This document shows positions 6,161-6,611 of a stretch of DNA of 6,611 nt, piece after piece. The DNA lies in contig PWMO01000477.1 of NCBI GenBank assembly GCA_003558175.1, positions 1-6,611 of the forward strand. Reading direction: 5' to 3'. Every line of letters starts with the position of its first letter. The first letter of the stretch is position 1. The notes beneath the pieces were generated by a model, which made no database searches, was not told where the DNA came from, and saw only the letters and a list, made by a program, of their open reading frames with translations. Both the position numbers and the translations under genes were made by a program. The stretch comes from Spirochaetaceae bacterium. GTDB lineage: Bacteria; Spirochaetota; Spirochaetia; DSM-27196; PWMO01.

Positions 6161-6601
6161 CTACGATCGGCCGGTGGATCCTCCGCTGGAAGCATTTGCG
6201 CCATCGGAATCCGACACGTGAGCGTACGCGTCTTCATCGTAGAGCACGTAACAGTCCTGCGGTTTTCCCGTTGCGAATATGGATGCTGTCACCACGTTGG
6301 TGTCGCCCGTGTTTCTCACCTGGTGCTTCGAGTTTGCAGGAAACAGCACAGCGTCTCCCTTCTTGAACGGCGCCACCTCGCCGTCAACCCACGCCTCGCC
6401 CTGGCCCTCGAGAATAAGGATGATCTCCTCGACGTCTGTATGGCTGTGTACGGGCCGGACAACTGAGTGCGGCGGACACGTCATGATGGCGACCGACAAC
6501 TGCTCCGCTCCACCGCTCTTGGCGTCAATTAACCACTGCAGCTCCCGCCCTGGAAGTTTGACCGCATCCACCTGTTCTTGACTGACTACTACTACACCCA
6601 A
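6161..6601 (-). CDS. Small single-domain cupin (cupin_2), 5' end uncertain
   Basis: About 146 residues form one cupin beta-barrel, counted from a TTG at 6601. Cupin motif 1 is present as His52-x-His54-x3-Glu58 followed by LEGQGEAWVDGE, and motif 2 as GDAVLFPANSKHQVRNTG with His93. Together these give a full three-His, one-Glu metal site, although the usual PxG of motif 2 is PAN. The barrel would bind a divalent metal in the cytoplasm and could be a dioxygenase, isomerase or sensor; motifs alone do not decide. The tail after residue 130 is rich in Ser, Gly and Asp and looks disordered. The TTG has no ribosome site in the ten bases left, and the frame stays open to the right edge, so the true start may lie outside the window. 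It is first of the three-gene minus-strand run seen here, upstream of the M29-like enzyme. Confidence 0.8.
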   Translation of the reverse strand: MGVVVVSQEQVDAVKLPGRELQWLIDAKSGGAEQLSVAIMTCPPHSVVRPVHSHTDVEEIILILEGQGEAWVDGEVAPFKKGDAVLFPANSKHQVRNTGDTNVVTASIFATGKPQDCYVLYDEDAYAHVSDSDGANASSGGSTGRS

Positions 6602-6611
6602 ATCACACCAC

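Noticed and set aside
5319..6466. Long plus-strand open frames of about 300 codons
   Set aside because: They are antisense to the M29-like and cupin genes, which show conserved motifs and, for the M29-like gene, a proper ribosome site.

Overview
The window is bacterial DNA of moderately high GC content with five protein genes and no RNA gene, insertion sequence or CRISPR array that I could see. One gene encodes a complete sigma-54 activator with an intact GAFTGA loop, so the host uses sigma-54 transcription. The genes suggest a free-living heterotroph that takes up and degrades small organic acids. I cannot name the phylum from the sequence alone.

Layout. (1) Positions 1-1345, minus strand: a nearly complete NAD(P)-dependent dehydrogenase of the 'predicted homoserine dehydrogenase with C-terminal SAF domain' type, running off the left edge. 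(2) Positions 1346-1957: a long regulatory gap between two divergent genes. It holds a well-matched sigma-54 (-24/-12) promoter pointing at the dehydrogenase, several palindromes at enhancer distance, and an odd repeated leader. (3) Positions 1958-3901, plus strand: a PrpR-type activator (PrpR_N sensor, PAS, AAA+, Fis-type HTH). (4) Positions 3980-6601, minus strand, convergent with the activator: an apparent operon reading right to left, made of a single-domain cupin (possibly cut at the right edge), a peptidase-M29/aminopeptidase-T-like protein whose metal site looks altered, and a bile acid:sodium symporter (BASS/SBF) family permease.

How the genes may work together (inference): the activator would sense a small carboxylate or related metabolite through its PrpR_N domain and switch on the divergent dehydrogenase from the sigma-54 promoter near 1517-1535. 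The permease would import an organic anion. The M29-like enzyme and the cupin, both probable metalloproteins, would act on it or on a downstream intermediate. The M29-like fold is shared with the ring-opening enzyme 2,5-dihydroxypyridine 5,6-dioxygenase (NicX), so an oxygenolytic or hydrolytic step is possible. I do not recognise the combination as a characterised pathway. The substrate is unknown.
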